Shown: positions 47,383 through 57,166, numbered from the stretch's first letter. The stretch: 64,000 nt of DNA from Prochloron sp965198675 (GCA_965198675.1 OZ240666.1:3720001-3784000), one strand, 5' to 3'. Translations and numbers: made by a program. Notes: generated from the letters alone by a model not told the origin.

Positions 47383-49467
47383 ATGAACCAAAACAATCAG
47401 GATAATGCGACGGGGTTTCAAACTAAAGCAGAATCGGGTTCTCATGTTTATAATGCTCAAGAGATACATTTTCATGATGCTGAGGGTAAAGAGAAGGAAC
47501 TAAACCCTCCCAATAATCTACCATTCAGCAATGTGAGTAAATTTGTGGGACGTTCTCTGGAAATGTCAACTTTGCATGAAAAGTTGCAAAAAGGCGTTTC
47601 TGTGGTCATTTCGGCCATTTCAGGAATGGGTGGAGTGGGGAAGACAGAATTAGCACTTCAATACTCTCGATATCATTGGGAAAATAACCATTATCCTGGT
47701 GGGGTTTGTTGGTTGGAAGCTCGTCAGGGGAAATTAGGAACGGAAATTGTCAATTTTGCTCGTTCTCAGTTAGATATAAATCCACCGGAAGGTTTAGATT
47801 TAAAAACTCAGGTCCAATATTGTTGGAGACACTGGATAGAAGGGGACGTATTATTGGTTTTGGATGATGTGGTAGCCTATGAAGATATTCAAGCTTATCT
47901 TCCTCCCTCCCAGTCTCGGTTTAAAATCTTAATTACCACCAGACACAAAGATTTGCTCTCTTCTTGTGAGGAGTTAGACTTGCAGGTGTTGGAATCAAAA
48001 GCAGCACAAGAACTGTTAATTGCTTATATTGGTGAAGAACGGTGGAACCGGGAAGTAGAGGAAGCTGAAGGAATTTGTGCGGATTTGGGATGTCTCCCTT
48101 TAGGGATACAACTGGTAGGGAGCTATTTAAAGGGGAAACCAGACCTATCTTGGCAGAAAATGAGACAGAGACTGGGTTTGGAACATCGTTCTTTGAAAGA
48201 ACCTTCTGGAGACATGACTGCTCAAAGGGGAGTAAAGGCTGCTTTTGAGTTGAGTTGGAAGGAGTTAAATCCAGAACAACAAAGTTTAGCAGGTTTATTG
48301 AGTCTCTTTGTTTTAGCTCCTATTCCTTGGTCTGCTGTAAAACAGTGTTTACCGGGAGAAGACGAGGAGGAGGAGTTGGAGGATAATCGAGATGAGATGG
48401 TAAATTTGAGTTTGTTGTCAAGGAAGGGAGAAGGGTTTTACCAACTTCATCAGTTGATTCGAGAGTTTTTCCAAGGGAAGGGGAACGTGGATCATATGTC
48501 CAGTATGAAGAAAAGGGTGTGTGAGGTTATAGTATCTGTAGCTAAAGAAATATCCCAAACCCCCACTCTTCAGGACATTGAAAGGTTTACTCCCTATATT
48601 CCTCATCTTCAGGAAGTGGCTACAGTTTTGACGAAGTGGGTAAAAGATGAAGATATAGTTAGGCCTTTTGTTGGTTTAGGGAGGTTCTATCAAGGACAAG
48701 GAGCATATGAGGAAGCAAAACCTTGGTACGAGAAGTGTCTGTCTGTAACCAGAAGTCGTCTCGGAAAGGAATATCCTGATGTAGCAACCAGTCTCAACAA
48801 CCTGGCTTTACTCTATTTTTCCCAAGGAAAGTACTCCGAAGCAGAACTTCTTTATAAGAAAGCGTTGGCAATGAATAAACGGCTACTCGGAGAGGAACAT
48901 CCTGATGTAGCTGCCAGTTTCAACAACCTGGCTTTACTCTATTTTTCCCAAGGAAGGTACTCGGAAGCAGAACCTCTTTATAAGGAAGCGTTGGCAATGA
49001 GAAAACGGCTACTCGGAGAGGAACATCCTGATGTAGCTGCCAGTCTCAACAACCTGGCAGAACTCTATAAGTCCCAAGGAAGGTACTCGGAAGCAGAACC
49101 TCTTTATAAGGAAGCGTTGGCAATGAGAAAACGGCTACTCGGAGAGGAACATCCTGATGTAGCTGCCAGTCTCAACAACCTGGCAGAACTCTATAAGTCC
49201 CAAGGAAGGTACTCGGAAGCAGAACCTCTTTATAAGGAAGCGTTGGCAATGAGAAAACGGCTACTCGGAGAGGAACATCCTGATGTAGCTGCCAGTCTCA
49301 ACAACCTGGCAGAACTCTATAAGTCCCAAGGAAGGTACTCGGAAGCAGAACCTCTTTATAAGGAAGCGTTGGACATTGCTGAACGAAAGCTAGGAAAAGA
49401 ACACCCCCACACTATTATATTACGGAATAGTCTAGCATTACTTCAATTCATTTTGCTTCTTAGCTAG
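47383..49467 (+). CDS. NB-ARC NTPase with TPR repeats
   Basis: 694 residues. FVGRSLEMSTL (about 54-64) leads into the P-loop GMGGVGKT at 81-88, Walker B VLLVLDDV near 157-164, and CLPLGIQLVGSYL, the GLPL-like motif of STAND NTPases. The C-terminal half has about six 42-residue kinesin-light-chain-type TPRs (EEHPDVAASLNNLAELY). Three are almost identical at DNA level, showing recent repeat gain. Such STAND proteins are candidate immune sensors. The N-terminal effector part is probably the segment at 46943, now detached. Confidence 0.88.
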   Translation: MNQNNQDNATGFQTKAESGSHVYNAQEIHFHDAEGKEKELNPPNNLPFSNVSKFVGRSLEMSTLHEKLQKGVSVVISAISGMGGVGKTELALQYSRYHWENNHYPGGVCWLEARQGKLGTEIVNFARSQLDINPPEGLDLKTQVQYCWRHWIEGDVLLVLDDVVAYEDIQAYLPPSQSRFKILITTRHKDLLSSCEELDLQVLESKAAQELLIAYIGEERWNREVEEAEGICADLGCLPLGIQLVGSYLKGKPDLSWQKMRQRLGLEHRSLKEPSGDMTAQRGVKAAFELSWKELNPEQQSLAGLLSLFVLAPIPWSAVKQCLPGEDEEEELEDNRDEMVNLSLLSRKGEGFYQLHQLIREFFQGKGNVDHMSSMKKRVCEVIVSVAKEISQTPTLQDIERFTPYIPHLQEVATVLTKWVKDEDIVRPFVGLGRFYQGQGAYEEAKPWYEKCLSVTRSRLGKEYPDVATSLNNLALLYFSQGKYSEAELLYKKALAMNKRLLGEEHPDVAASFNNLALLYFSQGRYSEAEPLYKEALAMRKRLLGEEHPDVAASLNNLAELYKSQGRYSEAEPLYKEALAMRKRLLGEEHPDVAASLNNLAELYKSQGRYSEAEPLYKEALAMRKRLLGEEHPDVAASLNNLAELYKSQGRYSEAEPLYKEALDIAERKLGKEHPHTIILRNSLALLQFILLLS

Positions 49468-49484
49468 CTTTATAGCGATGGCTA

Positions 49485-50590
49485 GATAAGGCTTTTATCT
49501 TCCCCACACCCGCCCGTAGCGCTTCAAATCCGGCAATTTAATAATACCATAGACATGAATACCTCTGTGGTCAAATCTAACATTCTGTTGTTTCATCATA
49601 CCAGGTCCATGGTGGGCAATGCCCACAGAATATCTTATCAAAATAGTAGGGTGGGCATTGCCCACCGTCCAAAGTTATAGCAACCGCCAGGGGGATTGGG
49701 ACAAGTCCAGATAAGGCTTTTATCTTCCCCACACTCGCCCGTAGCGCTTCAAATCCGGCAATTTAATAATACCATAGACATGAATACCTCTGTGGTCAAA
49801 TCTAACATTCTGTTGTTTCATCATACCAGGTCCATGGTGGGCAATGCCCACAGAATAGCTTATCAAAATAGTAGGCATTGCCCACCGTCCAAAGTTATAG
49901 CAACCGCCAGGGGGATTGGGACAAGTTCAGATAAGGCTTTTATCTTCCCCACACCCGCCCGTAGCGCTTCAAATCCGGCAATTTAATAATACCATAGACA
50001 TGAATACCTCTGTGGTCAAATCTAACATTCTGTTGTTTCATCATACCAGATCCATGGTGGGCAATGCCCACAGAATAGCTTATCAAAATAGTAGGGTGGG
50101 CATTGTCCACCGTCCAAAGTTATAGCAACCGCCAGGGGGATTGGGACAAGTCCAGATAAGGCTTTTATCTTCCCCACACCCGCCCGTAGCGCTTCAAATC
50201 CGGCAATTTAATAATACCATAGACATGAATACCTCTGTGGTCAAATCTAACATTCTGTTGTTTCATCATACCAGGTCCATGGTGGGCAATGCCCACCCTA
50301 CAGAATAGCTTATCAAAATAGTAGGCATTGCCCACCGTCCAAAGTTATAGCAACCGCCAGGGGGATTGGGACAAGTCCAGATAAGGCTTTTATCTTCCCC
50401 ACACCCGCCCGTAGCGCTTCAAATCCGGCAATTTAATAATACCATGGACATGAATACCTCTGTGGTCAAATCTAACATTTTGTTGTTTCATCATACCAGG
50501 TCCATGGTGGACAATGCCCACCCTACAGAATATCTTATCAAAATAGTTTCATCATACCAGGTCCATGGTGGGCAATGCCCACTACGACTC
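49485..50590. repeat. Five tandem 220-225-bp units
   Basis: Units begin GATAAGGCTTTTATCTTCCC at 49485, 49710, 49930, 50155 and 50380; the last is partial. Each contains the GGTGGGCAATGCCCACC palindrome once or twice. Each also has a minus-strand 34-codon frame (MMKQQNVRFDHRGIHVYG, then IIKLPDLKRYGRVWGR; 49599-49495 in unit 1). The units differ by few bases. The array lies between the NB-ARC/TPR gene and a copy of that gene's last repeat. Confidence 0.9.
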
Positions 50591-50729
50591 CCAAGGAAAG
50601 TACTCGGAAGCAAAACCTCTTTATAAGGAAGCGTTAGACATTGCTGAAAGAAAACTAGGAAAAGAACATCCCCACACTATTATCATAGGAAACAATCTCA
50701 AACGTCCACAAAATACCTCATCCAAATAG
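50586..50729 (+). pseudogene. Duplicate of the last TPR of the NB-ARC gene
   Basis: DSQGKYSEAKPLYKEALDI and AERKLGKEHPHTIIIGNN repeat the end of the preceding protein (49340-49430) with a few changes, then a different tail to TAG 50727. No start codon. It marks the far edge of the 225-bp array. Confidence 0.8.
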
Positions 50730-51187
50730 GTAAGGTAGACATTAACCACATTTTAATCTTCTGTCAAATGATAACAAAGTAAAGAGTATCATATATTAGG
50801 TGCTTAAAAACATAAATATTTTAGGGCGGATTGACAGATTTTACCTGGATCTCTAGGGCACTAAATTTACTCAATGACCGTGTTACAAAGCTTTCGGGAG
50901 ATTGCTATAGCAGTTACCAGTTACCAGTTACCAGTTCTTTCACAAGAGACGACCTCACCCACCCCCTACCCCCAACCCCCCTCTACTCCCCCCAGGGGGA
51001 GATCGGGAGGGGGAAAGGGGGTGGGTGGGAGTAGGCGATCGCCAGTTTTCCTTCTGATTTTTCTCTATATTATCGGTATCTTTGTGGTAAAATTCAAAGA
51101 CTATAACAAGAGTTGTGCACAACCAATTTGCCCAAGAATACCTTATAATTATTAAGAGAAGTAACATCAGAAGTGCCACGTACCCCG
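50730..51187. other. Intergenic region with short heptads
   Basis: No gene seen. A short CAGTTAC heptad run lies at about 50909-50937, followed by a C-rich/G-rich inverted pair (CCCCTCTACTCCCCCCAGG region, 50980-51020) that could form a strong hairpin. Confidence 0.45.
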
Positions 51188-51403
51188 ATGAATAAAAAAT
51201 ATCTTCAAAGTGCTATTGTGGTGATACATCAATTACCGCGCCACCCAGAAACTCTCTGGTTGTGATTCACCATCACAACTACGTTGAGAATTTTAGGGAG
51301 GGGAAAAGTGCAGGAGGAGGCGATTAATGAATTAAAAGTCATGTTCCTTTCCCCACGGCGGGAAAATACGTTAGAATTGGAAATTATAATTAACCAGCGA
51401 TAA
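51188..51403 (+). pseudogene. Small conserved cyanobacterial protein interrupted by a palindrome
   Basis: LPRHPETLWL, then TGA, then LRILGRGKVQEEAINELKV and the end LELEIIINQR fit a cyanobacterial family with an uninterrupted PETLWLRILGRGK block. Removing a 24-base insertion containing the 21-bp palindrome (51259-51279) restores the reading frame. Function unknown. Confidence 0.6.
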
Positions 51404-51405
51404 TT

Positions 51406-51644
51406 GTCAGCACCCCGCTCTGAAGAGACGTTGCTCTCGAGCCTCCAACTTTAGATAGCTGACCAGCCTAAGTCTTTAAAAGGACTACGTTATTGGCAAG
51501 AGTTAAAATTCCTACCTTGAGGTGCTTGCCAGCTTCAAGCTCTAGAACCGGATGGTTAAACAGTCTTACGAGGGGTAAAACAGTGCTGTCTGGATAGTAC
51601 CGACCGATAACATTGGCTCGGCAAACTTTACGACCGAATTGGAG
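51406..51644 (-). repeat. Structured roughly 245-bp element, copy B
   Basis: Minus-strand counterpart of 31395-31643, without the inserted palindrome. It is partly open (RANVIGRYYPDSTVLPLVRL), but copy A has the same bases in shifted frames, which argues against a shared protein. It ends 58 bases before the cimA start on the other strand. Confidence 0.6.
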
Positions 51645-51701
51645 GTTTGGGGGATACAACAATTTCCCCCACCCCCGCTCCCGTGCCTTCCTCGTGAAAA
51701 A

Positions 51702-53330
51702 ATGAATAAGACTTCAAACCGGATTTGGATTTACGATACCACCCTTAGAGATGGTGCTCAAGCTGATGGAATCTCCCTCTCTGTAGGAGACAAGCTGCGT
51801 ATTGCCCATCAACTGGACGCTATGGGGATTCCCTTTATTGAAGGGGGGTGGCCCGGCGCCAATCCCAAGGACGTACAATTCTTTTGGCAGCTGAAAGAAG
51901 AACCTCTCAGCCAAGCAGAAATAGTGGCTTTTTGTTCCACCCGTCGTCCCCACAAAGCAGCAGCTGAAGATAAAATGCTCCAAGCCCTGCTGACAGCAGG
52001 CACTCGCTGGATTACAATTTTTGGCAAATCCTGGGATCTCCACGTCACTAAAGGTCTGAAAACCACCTTAGAGGAAAACTTGGCCATGATTGGGGATACC
52101 ATTGAGTATCTGGGCAGTCAGGCCAGAAGGGTAATTTACGATGCAGAACACTGGTTTGACGGCTACAAGCAGAATCCGGATTATGCCCTCCAAACCCTGA
52201 AAGCTGCTCTGGACGCGGGGGCTGAATGGTTGGTTTTGTGCGATACTAATGGAGGTACTCTGCCTCACGAAATCAGTCAAATCCTTGGGGAGGTAAGGAG
52301 AGTTTTTCCTGTATTACCTAGTTCCGATTCAGCCCCCAAATTGGGCATTCATACCCACAACGATTCCGGCACAGCCGTAGCCAATAGCCTCGCAGCAGTG
52401 AGAGAAGGAGCCACCATGGTCCAGGGTACCATCTCAGGCTATGGGGAACGTTGCGGCAATGCTAACCTCTGTACTGTGATTCCCAATTTACAACTGAAAA
52501 TGGGCTATACCTGTCTTGAGTCGGGACAGTTAACAGAATTAACGAAAACAAGTCGTGTGGTGAGCGAAATTGTCAATTTAGCTCCCGACGAACGGGCTCC
52601 TTTTGTGGGACGTTGCGCTTTTGCTCACAAAGGGGGTATCCACGTTTCCGCAGTGGAACGGAATCCCCTCACTTACGAGCATATTCAACCGGAAGCTATC
52701 GGTAATGAGCGTCGCATTCTCATTTCTGAGCAGTCGGGATTGAGTAATGTTTTAGCAAAAGCTCGTAATTTTGGCATCCAGTTGCAGAAGCAAGATCCAG
52801 CATGTCGGGAAATTTTGGAACGTCTGAAAGAATTAGAACATCAAGGCTACCAGTTTGAAGCAGCAGAAGCAAGTTTCGAGTTGCTCATGCGTTCTGCTTT
52901 GGGAGTCCGCCAAGAAATGTTTCAATTCAAAGGTTTCCAAGTTCATTGCGATTTGCACCAAGGGGAAGGAACGCCCTATAATAATGCCTTGGCAACTATT
53001 AAGGTAGCCGTTAAGGGGGAAGATATCTTAGAAGTAGCTGAGGGAGAAGGCCCTGTCTCCGCACTAGATAAAGCATTAAGGAAAGCCCTCGTGAATTTTT
53101 ATCCCCAAATTGCCGCTTTTTATCTCACGGATTATAAAGTACGCATTCTGGATGGAACTGCGGGTACGGCGGCGAAAACTCGCGTCTTAGTAGAGTCCAG
53201 TAATGGGGAGCAGCGTTGGACAACTTTAGGGGTTTCTCCTAATATTCTGGAGGCTTCTTATGAAGCTGTGGTGGAAGGAATAGAATATGGTTTGTTATTA
53301 TCAGACTGTATAGTACGTAATCTTAGATAG
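51702..53330 (+). CDS. cimA: (R)-citramalate synthase / 2-isopropylmalate synthase-like
   Basis: 542 residues from ATG 51702 (MNKTSNRIWIYDTTLRDGAQ). The DTTLRDGAQ motif, HTHNDSGTAVANS metal site and GYGERCGNANL fit the Claisen-condensing aldolase family. The C-terminal LeuA-like regulatory domain starts at about 400. Length and GGWPGANPKD favour citramalate synthase, which makes 2-oxobutyrate for isoleucine without threonine. Confidence 0.9.
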   Translation: MNKTSNRIWIYDTTLRDGAQADGISLSVGDKLRIAHQLDAMGIPFIEGGWPGANPKDVQFFWQLKEEPLSQAEIVAFCSTRRPHKAAAEDKMLQALLTAGTRWITIFGKSWDLHVTKGLKTTLEENLAMIGDTIEYLGSQARRVIYDAEHWFDGYKQNPDYALQTLKAALDAGAEWLVLCDTNGGTLPHEISQILGEVRRVFPVLPSSDSAPKLGIHTHNDSGTAVANSLAAVREGATMVQGTISGYGERCGNANLCTVIPNLQLKMGYTCLESGQLTELTKTSRVVSEIVNLAPDERAPFVGRCAFAHKGGIHVSAVERNPLTYEHIQPEAIGNERRILISEQSGLSNVLAKARNFGIQLQKQDPACREILERLKELEHQGYQFEAAEASFELLMRSALGVRQEMFQFKGFQVHCDLHQGEGTPYNNALATIKVAVKGEDILEVAEGEGPVSALDKALRKALVNFYPQIAAFYLTDYKVRILDGTAGTAAKTRVLVESSNGEQRWTTLGVSPNILEASYEAVVEGIEYGLLLSDCIVRNLR

Positions 53331-53343
53331 GTGAGAGTATAAA

Positions 53344-53682
53344 ATGAGTGAACGAGAGCAGAACGCCAAAATTAACAAACTCCAAAGACAATTAGTTAAT
53401 GCAGTGGAACGGATCAAAACTTTAGAACTGGATGTAGAACCAGAGGGAAGAATTAGTGAAGGATTTACCGTCTTAGAAAAACATATGGATGAACGGTTTG
53501 ATCACATGGATGAAAGGTTTGACTACCTGGAAGCTCGTATCAACAGGATGGAGAAACAGTATAACTCACGGTTCGATCGGATGAAGCATCAATTCAACCG
53601 ACTACAGGGTAAACTTGAAGTAATTCTGGATGCTATCACGGGAATAAGCGACCTCCCAGAAGACGAAACAGAGGAAATATAA
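53344..53682 (+). CDS. Coiled-coil hypothetical protein
   Basis: 112 residues, an almost continuous coiled coil with MDERF-DHMDERF-DYLEARI repeats. It starts 13 bases after cimA. No function recognised. Confidence 0.6.
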   Translation: MSEREQNAKINKLQRQLVNAVERIKTLELDVEPEGRISEGFTVLEKHMDERFDHMDERFDYLEARINRMEKQYNSRFDRMKHQFNRLQGKLEVILDAITGISDLPEDETEEI

Positions 53683-53859
53683 GCGCCGCCCCGATTTGGG
53701 GTAGTAATTACCGAACTTTTACGAAAATAGACTTGCACAAACGGGACTAGATGAGTTATAGTTTATATTATGAGTGCTTCCCGGTGGCTTAACAGGAGTT
53801 GGAAAGCACTGCTCAAAGGAGCATGTGTAAAATTCAGATATTTGATTAAATAAGCGTGT

Positions 53860-54078
53860 ATGACTAATCAGGTTGCTCACCCGATGGTGGCGTTGCAGCG
53901 AAAAGTCTCTTCACTGGTGTCCTCAAAAATTTTCAAACCAGAAGAGCAAATTTGGAAAATTGCCTTTCTTTACGGCGATCGCTGGGGATATTGGAAACGA
54001 GAACTGCTGGAGTTTGGCTTCAGTCTGGAAGATCCGGTCCAAGAATTGCTAATGGTGGAACAATGGGATGAAGACTAG
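53860..54078 (+). CDS. DUF4327-like small protein
   Basis: 72 residues. HPMVALQRKVSSLV, IWKIAFLYGDRWGYWKRELL and VQELLMVEQWDED fit the spacing of DUF4327, a cyanobacterial family of unknown function. The left end of an IS element begins 22 bases after its stop. Confidence 0.6.
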   Translation: MTNQVAHPMVALQRKVSSLVSSKIFKPEEQIWKIAFLYGDRWGYWKRELLEFGFSLEDPVQELLMVEQWDED

Positions 54079-54099
54079 GTAGTTGACATTTACCATATG

Positions 54100-55009
54100 T
54101 ATAGAACCCATTTGAGATCTTTTTAAGTAGTGGCTAGCCTTTTAAGCATCAGTCGGACAAAACATAGACTAATCTTGGTATTAGCCTGCTCAAGAGTCCT
54201 TTCAAAGTTTTTGACCAAACTCTTGCATCTTTCCATCCACGAATTAGTTCTTTCAATCACCCACCGCGCTTTTACTGGCACAAAACCGGTTTTTCCTTCC
54301 TTTTTCTTTTGAGCTTTTGATGGTTTACGGGAGACCTTAAATCTAATCTTAGTCATAATCGCCGGATAAATTTTATGTAATTCCTGGGTCAGTTTTTCTG
54401 GGTGATATCCATGGTCAAGCAAAATGGTAATCTTGGGGATGTTGACTGGTTTAGACTTGAAATAATCTATGTTTTTCGATAACATTTCAATCAAACCCAC
54501 ATCGTCAGATACCGATGCTTTGGTGCAATGACTAAAAAAAGGAAAGCCCAAAGTATCTACTGCTAGATGTCTTTTAAGACCATTGGTAGACTTGTAAAAA
54601 CAAAACCCTTTCGACTTTACACTGGCGTTACAGGTATTTTTTACCGCTTGGGAGTCAATGATGATTAGGGTTGTCCATTGCCCTTTTTTTTTAACTTGCT
54701 GACGGACTCTACTATGCAAGATATCTCTGATTGCTTCGATTACCCCAAGCGATCGCCACTGTTTGTAGTACCAAAATACTGTGGAATAGGGGGGCAAGTC
54801 TTTGGGTAAGTCACACCAATTACAACCATTCTTTAATTGGTACAAGATACCATCTAAAATCTGCCTTTTACTCCATTTTGGTGGTCTTGTCTGTTTCTTT
54901 TTGGGCAACAGAGGTTCTATTATTTTCCACTCCCCGTCTGTCAAACTACTTGAGTACGGCATTTTTTCCCTATTTTACTCCACAACAGAGATCTCAAATG
55001 GGTTCTATA
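54100..55009 (-). mobile_element. IS5-type insertion sequence, complete
   Basis: Perfect 21-bp terminal inverted repeats (TATAGAACCCATTT with GAGATCT; 54100-54120 and 54989-55009) enclose one transposase gene. A TA at each outer edge may be a target duplication. The element is intact, so it may be active. Confidence 0.88.
54123..54962 (-). CDS. IS5-family transposase (DDE)
   Basis: 279 residues. PYSSSLTDGEWKIIEPLLP is the usual start with a DUF4096-like DNA-binding part. DDE residues: D in LIIIDSQAVKN, D in ILLDHGYHPEK and E in ARWVIERTNSWMER. Full length, no frameshift. Confidence 0.95.
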   Translation of the reverse strand: MPYSSSLTDGEWKIIEPLLPKKKQTRPPKWSKRQILDGILYQLKNGCNWCDLPKDLPPYSTVFWYYKQWRSLGVIEAIRDILHSRVRQQVKKKGQWTTLIIIDSQAVKNTCNASVKSKGFCFYKSTNGLKRHLAVDTLGFPFFSHCTKASVSDDVGLIEMLSKNIDYFKSKPVNIPKITILLDHGYHPEKLTQELHKIYPAIMTKIRFKVSRKPSKAQKKKEGKTGFVPVKARWVIERTNSWMERCKSLVKNFERTLEQANTKISLCFVRLMLKRLATT

Positions 55010-55159
55010 AGGCTGGGTTAGGGTGAGGATACTATCCTCTGGATCTGGGTTTGATTCATCTGGATGGGAGCCTATGGGGATTACTTGTTTGCTCATGTAG
55101 CCAATCCTCTATATACTAAACTTTTCGGCCTGGTATATGTTAGCAAAGTTATTGTCTAA

Positions 55160-55246
55160 CGGAGAGGGAGGGATTCGAACCCTCGTTGACGTTGCCGCCA
55201 AACAGCATTTCCAGTGCTGCGCCTTCAACCACTCGGCCACCTCTCC
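55160..55246 (-). tRNA. tRNA-Ser (GGA)
   Basis: 87 bases with a long variable arm. Acceptor GGAGAGG/CCTCTCC plus discriminator G, anticodon stem CAGCA/TGCTG, loop CTGGAAA (anticodon GGA), T-loop TTCGAAT. CCA is not encoded. Confidence 0.96.
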
Positions 55247-55379
55247 AGGTAGTGTCACATTTTTCTATTATAATTTCCTCATGGTGCTTTTGTCAATACC
55301 TTTTTCTAAATTTTTTTCGATGCGGGGCGCAAGCCTTGCCCCTTAACTTACATAACTAATGTGATAAAATAAAATTATT

Positions 55380-55748
55380 GTGAAAAAATATTATAATATT
55401 AAGATTCATAATCGCCAAACAGGTACTTTTCACACAGTCAGAGTACGGGAAGATGAGTATATTCTCCACAGCGGGGAAGATCAAGGGGTTTCTCTGCCCT
55501 TTTCTTGTCGCAATGGAGCTTGTACCACCTGTGCTGTCCGGGTCCTAGCAGGGAAAGTCCATCAACCAGAGGCCATGGGACTATCCCCTGAGTTAAAGCA
55601 ACAAGGTTACGCTCTCCTCTGTGTTAGTTATCCCCGTTCCGACTTGGAAGTGGAGACCCAAGACGAAGATGAAGTCTACGAACTACAATTCGGGCGTTAT
55701 TTTGCTAAAGGAAGAGTGCGGTTTGGACTTCCCTTAGAGGAAGATTAG
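55380..55748 (+). CDS. [2Fe-2S] ferredoxin, plant type with extended tail
   Basis: 122 residues from GTG 55380. The cluster cysteines are in CRNGACTTC and LLCVSYP. Compared with PetF (about 98 residues) there is a C-terminal extension (YFAKGRVRFGLPLEED), as in a known group of cyanobacterial ferredoxins. Partner unknown. Confidence 0.92.
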   Translation: MKKYYNIKIHNRQTGTFHTVRVREDEYILHSGEDQGVSLPFSCRNGACTTCAVRVLAGKVHQPEAMGLSPELKQQGYALLCVSYPRSDLEVETQDEDEVYELQFGRYFAKGRVRFGLPLEED

Positions 55749-55762
55749 GGGGCGACGGATTG

Positions 55763-56290
55763 GTGAGGTTCAGAAAAATTATTGCCTGGTGGCTTTGCTG
55801 CTTTTTGTTGGTGGCTTGTCAGTCAAGCCAACCACCTCAGGGATTGACAGTACAAGTGCAGCGGGTTGTCAGCGGACAAACTTTGGAAATTCTTTCCCCC
55901 GAGAATCAGCAATTGCGCGAAAGAGTGAGAATGATTGGTATTCAGGCACCGGATCTGCGCCAAGAACCCTGGGGAAAGGCGGCGAAAAGGAAGCTGGAAG
56001 AATTGCTACTTGATGAAAACGGTGAGTTCTCATGGGTGTTGTTGGAGGGATCGGGGCAAAAAGACAGATTTGGACGTCTCCTAGCCTATGTGTGGTATGA
56101 TAATAAGCTGGTAAATGAAGAGTTAGTGGCATTGGGCTATGTTTTGGCTGATGCAGAATTAGCGCCCAAATACGGCCAACGTCTCGCCCGGGCGCAGGAA
56201 TATGCCCGAGTCATGGGTTACGGTATTTGGCAGTTAGAACAACCGCTGCGCTTAACTCCCCAAGAATTTCGCTCCCAGAATCCTTCTTAA
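55763..56290 (+). CDS. Lipoprotein with staphylococcal-nuclease-like domain
   Basis: About 175 residues from GTG 55763. The lipobox LLVACQSS near 15-22 predicts a lipid anchor. RVRMIGIQAPDLRQ, DRFGRLLAYVWY and LVNEELVALGYV are SNase-fold blocks with the catalytic-type arginines and acids present. It ends 2 bases before the next ATG. Confidence 0.85.
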   Translation: MRFRKIIAWWLCCFLLVACQSSQPPQGLTVQVQRVVSGQTLEILSPENQQLRERVRMIGIQAPDLRQEPWGKAAKRKLEELLLDENGEFSWVLLEGSGQKDRFGRLLAYVWYDNKLVNEELVALGYVLADAELAPKYGQRLARAQEYARVMGYGIWQLEQPLRLTPQEFRSQNPS

Positions 56291-56292
56291 TT

Positions 56293-57120
56293 ATGAGCCA
56301 ACACTCTACAGCAGAACTGGAAATTTTCCTCGATATTGCTACGGAAGCTGCTATGTCAGCTGGGGCGATCGTGAAAAACTACTGGGGTAAAATTGAGCAC
56401 TACGAAGAAAAAGGACGGGCTGGAGATCTAGTTACCGCAGCGGATAAAGCAGCGGAAGCAGAAATATTGAAGGTTCTGGGGCGCCACCTACCGGACCACG
56501 GTATTCTTGCCGAAGAATCCGGTACTCTGGGAGGGGATAGGAGGGAATATCTCTGGGCCATCGACCCTCTGGACGGGACGACTAATTTTGCTCACGGCTA
56601 TCCCGTGGCAGCAGTTTCCGTGGGCTTAATGATTAGGGGGGTTCCTACAGTAGGGGTAGTGTACAATCCCTTTCGTGATGAATTATTTCGTGGGGCAAAA
56701 GGCTTGGGGGCTACCCTGAATCGCTGCCCCATCGCCGTCTCCCAGACAGAAAAATTGGCTAGAAGCCTTCTGGTAACTGGTTTTGCCTACGATCGCAGGG
56801 AAACTGCTGACAACAACTACGCCGAGTTTTGCCATCTGACTCACCTGACTCAGGGGGTGCGGCGATCCGGTGCGGCAGCTTTGGATTTGACTGATGTGGC
56901 TTGCGGGCGGTTAGATGGTTACTGGGAAAGGGGAATACATATTTGGGATGTTGTGGCAGGAATAGTGCTGGTGGAGGAGGCTGGGGGAAAGGTGACAGCC
57001 TATGATGGTAGTGCTATTGTTTTGGAGTCAGGACGCATTCTTGCAACCAACGGTACCATTCACTCTAGTCTCAGTCAAGCACTGGGGGAAACTCCTAAGA
57101 TGAGAATTAAAGAAATCTGA
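56293..57120 (+). CDS. Inositol monophosphatase family protein
   Basis: 275 residues from ATG 56293. The metal sites are EES in ILAEESG, DPLDGTTNF and WD in IHIWDVVAG, as in inositol/histidinol-phosphate phosphatases. Start chosen because it follows the upstream stop by two bases. Confidence 0.92.
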   Translation: MSQHSTAELEIFLDIATEAAMSAGAIVKNYWGKIEHYEEKGRAGDLVTAADKAAEAEILKVLGRHLPDHGILAEESGTLGGDRREYLWAIDPLDGTTNFAHGYPVAAVSVGLMIRGVPTVGVVYNPFRDELFRGAKGLGATLNRCPIAVSQTEKLARSLLVTGFAYDRRETADNNYAEFCHLTHLTQGVRRSGAAALDLTDVACGRLDGYWERGIHIWDVVAGIVLVEEAGGKVTAYDGSAIVLESGRILATNGTIHSSLSQALGETPKMRIKEI

Positions 57121-57166
57121 GAGATACTAGGAGAAGATAGCTTTTATGATTATGAGATAGCACCCT

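Noticed and set aside
49485..50590. CRISPR array
   Set aside because: Units are 220-225 bp and nearly identical throughout, with no short repeat plus unique spacer pattern and no cas genes.
51468..51662. 64-codon minus-strand protein (RANVIGRYYPDSTVL)
   Set aside because: Copy A of the same element has these bases in broken frames, so a structured non-coding element is favoured, though a decayed coding origin is not fully excluded.
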